Of a stretch of DNA of 9,243 nucleotides, positions 6,239 through 9,243 are shown piece after piece. Location: assembly GCA_004376305.1 (NCBI GenBank), contig SOKD01000310.1:1-9243 (forward strand). The letters run 5' to 3'. The notes beneath the pieces are model-generated. The model saw only the letters and a list, made by a program, of their open reading frames with translations, had not been told where the DNA came from and did no database searches. The position numbers and the translations under genes are program-made. Source of the stretch: Candidatus Cloacimonadota bacterium. Its GTDB lineage: Bacteria > Hydrothermota > E44-bin80. Numbering within the stretch: position 1 is the first letter of the stretch; every line of letters begins with the position of its first letter.

Positions 6239-8338
6239 ATGAAGATTAAAGCGATCTTATTCGTCTTTTCAATATTATTTCTTCTATCCTATTTTGTTTC
6301 GGCTAATGAGATGAGCTCTCCCTATGACCGGGAGTTTGAAGAAGCATATAAGGAGAAGGAGTATGCATTCAAGCTCGTTCCTAAATTCCACACTGTTCTT
6401 GTCAAAAAGGGATATGTGCCAGGGATTAATTTTAACTTCATCCGCTGGAAATACAAGAGAGAGATACAGCGACACCCTGATAATCCATTTCTGCCTTTCT
6501 GCATGGGTGAACTGCACCGGTTCAAGGGGAGATATAAGGAAGCATCTGAGTACTATGATGGAGCGATAGAGCACGCCGGTGATAACGTTTTTAAACATAT
6601 GATCCTTCTGGAGCTTTTCTCTCAAAGAAGGCTTCTCAAATGGCAGATGAAGCAGGAAGTAACATTGCTTGAACTCAGGAAGAATTATGGTGCACTTTCG
6701 TTTCCCTTGCTCAGCACATATTTTTTCGTGAGAGGATACGAAGCAGTTGATCGTGGTTTGAAAGTTGACGAAGAAAAGGAGATGCTCATCTCAAAAGAGT
6801 TGAATCCGTACGACCTTGCGATTCGGTTCCATTATGCTCGTTATCTTCTATTGGAGAGAAGGTTTGACTTTTTTGATGAATTACTCTCTACAATTCATAT
6901 TATGCTTGTTGATTTTCATACGAGGTTGGTTTGTATCATATTTTCCTACAATTTCCTGTTTTTATTTCTTTCGATTATCATATCAGTACTTGTTATTGCT
7001 TATTTTATCAGGTATTTTGCGTATATGGTATCAAAGATAACATCGTTCTTTCCTCACAAATTGCCTATTGCAAAACGGCATTTTCTGGCAATTACGGCAA
7101 TCCTATTGCCCATAATCTGGACATTTCCATCGTTGTATACGTTTGTGTTTCTGTTAATTGTCCCAATATCCTTTCTTGAAAGAAGAGAGAGATGGCTCAT
7201 TCAGTTCTTTATCATACTGCTATGTGTTCTTTCGATCGGAGGTGTTTTTCAAACAAAGGCAGTTACCACAATGGATCCCTTAAATAGAGTTGCACTGCTT
7301 GATATTATACAGAAATCGCGATATGAATCAAGGTGGGTGACAAAATGCGACAGCTTTCTGGCACTTTCAAGCAGGGATTTTGCGGCATACTATCTGAAGG
7401 GTCTTCAACTCAAGCGCGGCGGAAAATATGATGAAGCGGAAATGAATTACAGAAATGCAATATATATTGAGCCGCGCATTTATCAAACATACAACAATAT
7501 GGGAAATGTTCTTTTCTGGAAGGAGGAAGTGGACAGCGCAATCAAATATTATGAGTTGGCTATTGATCTTGAAGGCGATGCAGCGGCACCACACTTTAAC
7601 CTGGCTCAAGCGTATGTAAGAAAGCTCTTGTTTGAAAAATCATCACGTCATATGAAAACATCCTCAAATCTTGATTTCTACCTTATCATTGATCAAACGA
7701 AAAATATGATCGAAATAAACAATCGTTTTTTGATAGATCTTACGCTTCCGGAACAGGTGCTCTGGGTGGAGTTCTTATCGCTCAAAGAAGAAAATAACGT
7801 ATTTCCATGGAAGTTCATTGGTTTCGATTACCGGATTGTTGTTTTCATTCTTTTTGGATGTTTTCTTCTTTACCTCATTATCCCCAGAATTGTAAAGGAT
7901 ATGAAGGATGAGTGCCCGGTTTGTTCTTCGCCAATATCAAAAGGTTCGGTCCGTTTGCTTGAAAACGAGGCTATATGCTGGCGATGTCACAGAAAGTTAA
8001 GTTCTATTCACTCACTCGATATTCAGGAGAGATTAAGAGACAAAATTAGACTGGATACGCAAAATCGAGTGGGTTATACCTCAGTATTCTGGGGCTTGTT
8101 CATTCCGGGGCTCGGTCATCTGCAGGCTGGTAAAACACGTGTAGGCTGTATCTATCTGGCGATTTTTTCGTTTTTGATTTCATTGCTTGTTTTCAAAAGA
8201 ATAACAGAAATTGGATCTTATCTCCCCTTCATAAAAGGAGTAAACGTTGGACTCTATAGTATTATTGCAATCATTGCATTTTTATATCTTTTCTCTTTGC
8301 TTGCTCTTTTTGGAGGAGGCTATGAAAAAAGGAAATAG
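6239..8338 (+). CDS. Membrane TPR protein with zinc-ribbon-like and C-terminal membrane modules
   Basis: The 699 residues read as a multi-part membrane protein. A signal-like hydrophobic N terminus (about 4-21, then SANE) is followed by a TPR-like segment (about 83-112), a block of hydrophobic helices (about 237-257, 283-310, 319-337) and two better TPR units (about 380-447). Next come another helix (530-548), a cytosolic-type CPVC...CWRC pair (559-562, 580-583) that looks like a zinc ribbon, and a terminal module with FIPGLGHLQAGK (621-632) and two helices (about 636-652, 671-691). Such proteins usually scaffold partners; no enzyme motif is visible. ATG 6239 keeps the signal-like segment. 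A TTG at 6221 would add six residues but lies upstream of the predicted transcript start. The DUF4388 gene follows after 2 nt. Confidence 0.82.
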   Translation: MKIKAILFVFSILFLLSYFVSANEMSSPYDREFEEAYKEKEYAFKLVPKFHTVLVKKGYVPGINFNFIRWKYKREIQRHPDNPFLPFCMGELHRFKGRYKEASEYYDGAIEHAGDNVFKHMILLELFSQRRLLKWQMKQEVTLLELRKNYGALSFPLLSTYFFVRGYEAVDRGLKVDEEKEMLISKELNPYDLAIRFHYARYLLLERRFDFFDELLSTIHIMLVDFHTRLVCIIFSYNFLFLFLSIIISVLVIAYFIRYFAYMVSKITSFFPHKLPIAKRHFLAITAILLPIIWTFPSLYTFVFLLIVPISFLERRERWLIQFFIILLCVLSIGGVFQTKAVTTMDPLNRVALLDIIQKSRYESRWVTKCDSFLALSSRDFAAYYLKGLQLKRGGKYDEAEMNYRNAIYIEPRIYQTYNNMGNVLFWKEEVDSAIKYYELAIDLEGDAAAPHFNLAQAYVRKLLFEKSSRHMKTSSNLDFYLIIDQTKNMIEINNRFLIDLTLPEQVLWVEFLSLKEENNVFPWKFIGFDYRIVVFILFGCFLLYLIIPRIVKDMKDECPVCSSPISKGSVRLLENEAICWRCHRKLSSIHSLDIQERLRDKIRLDTQNRVGYTSVFWGLFIPGLGHLQAGKTRVGCIYLAIFSFLISLLVFKRITEIGSYLPFIKGVNVGLYSIIAIIAFLYLFSLLALFGGGYEKRK

Positions 8339-8340
8339 TT

Positions 8341-9243
8341 ATGGCATTTGAAGGGAATATAGAGGATTTTGGGGTTGCAGATGTTCTTCAATTAATAAAT
8401 TCGCAGGCGAAAACCGGGGTTCTCACCTTTCACATTAAAAGAGAGATTATTTCTATAGGGTTTGAGAACGGCATGATATCTTCTGCTTCACATAATAAAA
8501 AAGGTGTTTTGAAACCGATAGGAGATTACCTCGTACTTACGGGAAAAATCTCTAAAGTTGATTTAAAGAAATGCAAATCGATATCAAAAAAGAAGGGAGT
8601 TCAACTCGTTGACACACTTGTTAAAAATGGTGTTTTGACAAAGGAAAACCTTGAAAAAATAATAGAGTTTAAGATACAGGAAATTGTTGACGAGCTCTTT
8701 ACGTGGGAAAAAGGAGAATACAAGTTTCAATTAGGTGAAAAGCTGTATTCTAAGAGTACGTATAGCGTTCTTGTTAATCCGCAATTTCTTATTCTCGAAG
8801 GAATGAGGAGAATTGATGAGTGGCCAAAAATTAAGGAAGCCATTCCGGATGCAAAGGCAATCTTCAAGAAGAAAAAACGACCGAGTCTTTCCATTGAAAT
8901 GGGAGAACAGGAGAATGTTGTTCTCAAATTGATGGATTCAAAAAGAGGAGTTGCAGATATTGTGGAAGCTTCGGGCCTTGGTCGATTCAGAACATACCAT
9001 GCAATTTATAATTTGCTTGATGGCGGTGCAATCGAGAGGACAGAGCTTGTAGCAAAACAGAAGATCCGCAAGAGAAGTTTTGAAATTTCCCGGCAGGCAA
9101 CAGTGAATATTGTTGTGTGGGTCATAATGATGCTCTTCATTACCGTTAACATTATCCTGGCTTTTGTAATACATCCATTCTACAAGAGGAATCATAGTAA
9201 CTACAGAAGTAAATCTGAACATCTGGAGCGGTATAAAAATCGG
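8341..9243 (+). CDS. DUF4388 (PATAN-type) protein with a transmembrane segment, cut by the window end
   Basis: The frame from ATG 8341 is open for 301 codons to the last base, so the C terminus is missing. The first 30 residues (EGNIEDFGVADVLQLI, then KTGVLTF) are the classic opening of DUF4388, a domain found in bacterial signalling and gliding-type regulators. A second region (about 190-233, VVLKLMDSKRGVADIVEASG onwards) looks like the winged-helix-like repeat often found behind DUF4388. A basic stretch (240-251) precedes one strong hydrophobic helix (about 255-277), so the protein should be anchored with the DUF4388 part in the cytoplasm. The tail after the helix is charged. AAGGAA at 8329-8334 gives a 6-nt spacing. 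Close coupling to the TPR gene suggests a shared role. Confidence 0.85.
   Translation, partial: MAFEGNIEDFGVADVLQLINSQAKTGVLTFHIKREIISIGFENGMISSASHNKKGVLKPIGDYLVLTGKISKVDLKKCKSISKKKGVQLVDTLVKNGVLTKENLEKIIEFKIQEIVDELFTWEKGEYKFQLGEKLYSKSTYSVLVNPQFLILEGMRRIDEWPKIKEAIPDAKAIFKKKKRPSLSIEMGEQENVVLKLMDSKRGVADIVEASGLGRFRTYHAIYNLLDGGAIERTELVAKQKIRKRSFEISRQATVNIVVWVIMMLFITVNIILAFVIHPFYKRNHSNYRSKSEHLERYKNR

Noticed and set aside
6284..6625. A 113-codon minus-strand frame opposite the TPR gene
   Set aside because: It lies wholly inside the TPR coding sequence, and its composition shows no domain or signal.
8322..8351. Nine-codon frame from the ATG at 8322, next to GGAGGAGG (8312-8319)
   Set aside because: The spacing is only 2 nt, the peptide is tiny, and the purine run encodes the glycine-rich end of the TPR protein.

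Overview
The window looks like a piece of a bacterial chromosome with moderate G+C, and every gene I can support is on the + strand. A BioY-type biotin transporter, a butyrate kinase and a DUF4388 protein point to a bacterium rather than an archaeon. The mix (ECF-type vitamin uptake, an acyl kinase, a membrane TPR protein beside a DUF4388 protein) fits an anaerobic, fermentative and probably uncultivated lineage. I cannot name the phylum from this sequence. I see no rRNA, tRNA, insertion sequence, CRISPR array or phage gene.

Layout. Positions 1-220 are a gene-poor leader, very rich in G and poor in C, with short ATTGGTT repeats and two imperfect hairpins. Positions 221-3732 hold five tightly packed genes: bioY, an HD-domain phosphohydrolase, a JAMM/MPN metalloprotease-like protein, a PHP-family histidinol-phosphatase-like protein and a butyrate kinase. 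They overlap by 13, 8 and 8 nt, or are separated by a single base, which strongly suggests one transcript with coupled translation. A possible 38-codon gene, which begins inside the butyrate kinase stop and ends inside the next gene, fills the 100-nt gap before a site-2-protease-like membrane peptidase (3833-4891). A 12-helix MFS transporter (4952-6172) follows.

A second unit starts at about 6205, where a near-consensus sigma-70 promoter (TTGACA, 17 bp, TATTAT) lies so close to the next ATG that the message is predicted to be almost leaderless. It encodes a 699-residue membrane protein with a signal-like N terminus, TPR repeats on both sides of a hydrophobic block, a four-cysteine zinc-ribbon-like element and a C-terminal membrane module. 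Two bases later comes a DUF4388 protein with a transmembrane segment, cut by the window end.

How the genes may work together. In the first unit, three consecutive genes encode small enzymes with intact metal-binding motifs (HD, JAMM, PHP), followed by a kinase of the acetate/butyrate kinase fold whose normal His-Leu-Gly motif has changed. The substrates are unknown and no complete pathway is visible: there are no other histidine genes, no phosphate butyryltransferase, no EcfA/EcfT and no ubiquitin-like partner. The second unit may be a membrane-associated scaffold or signalling pair. These functional links are inferences from gene order.
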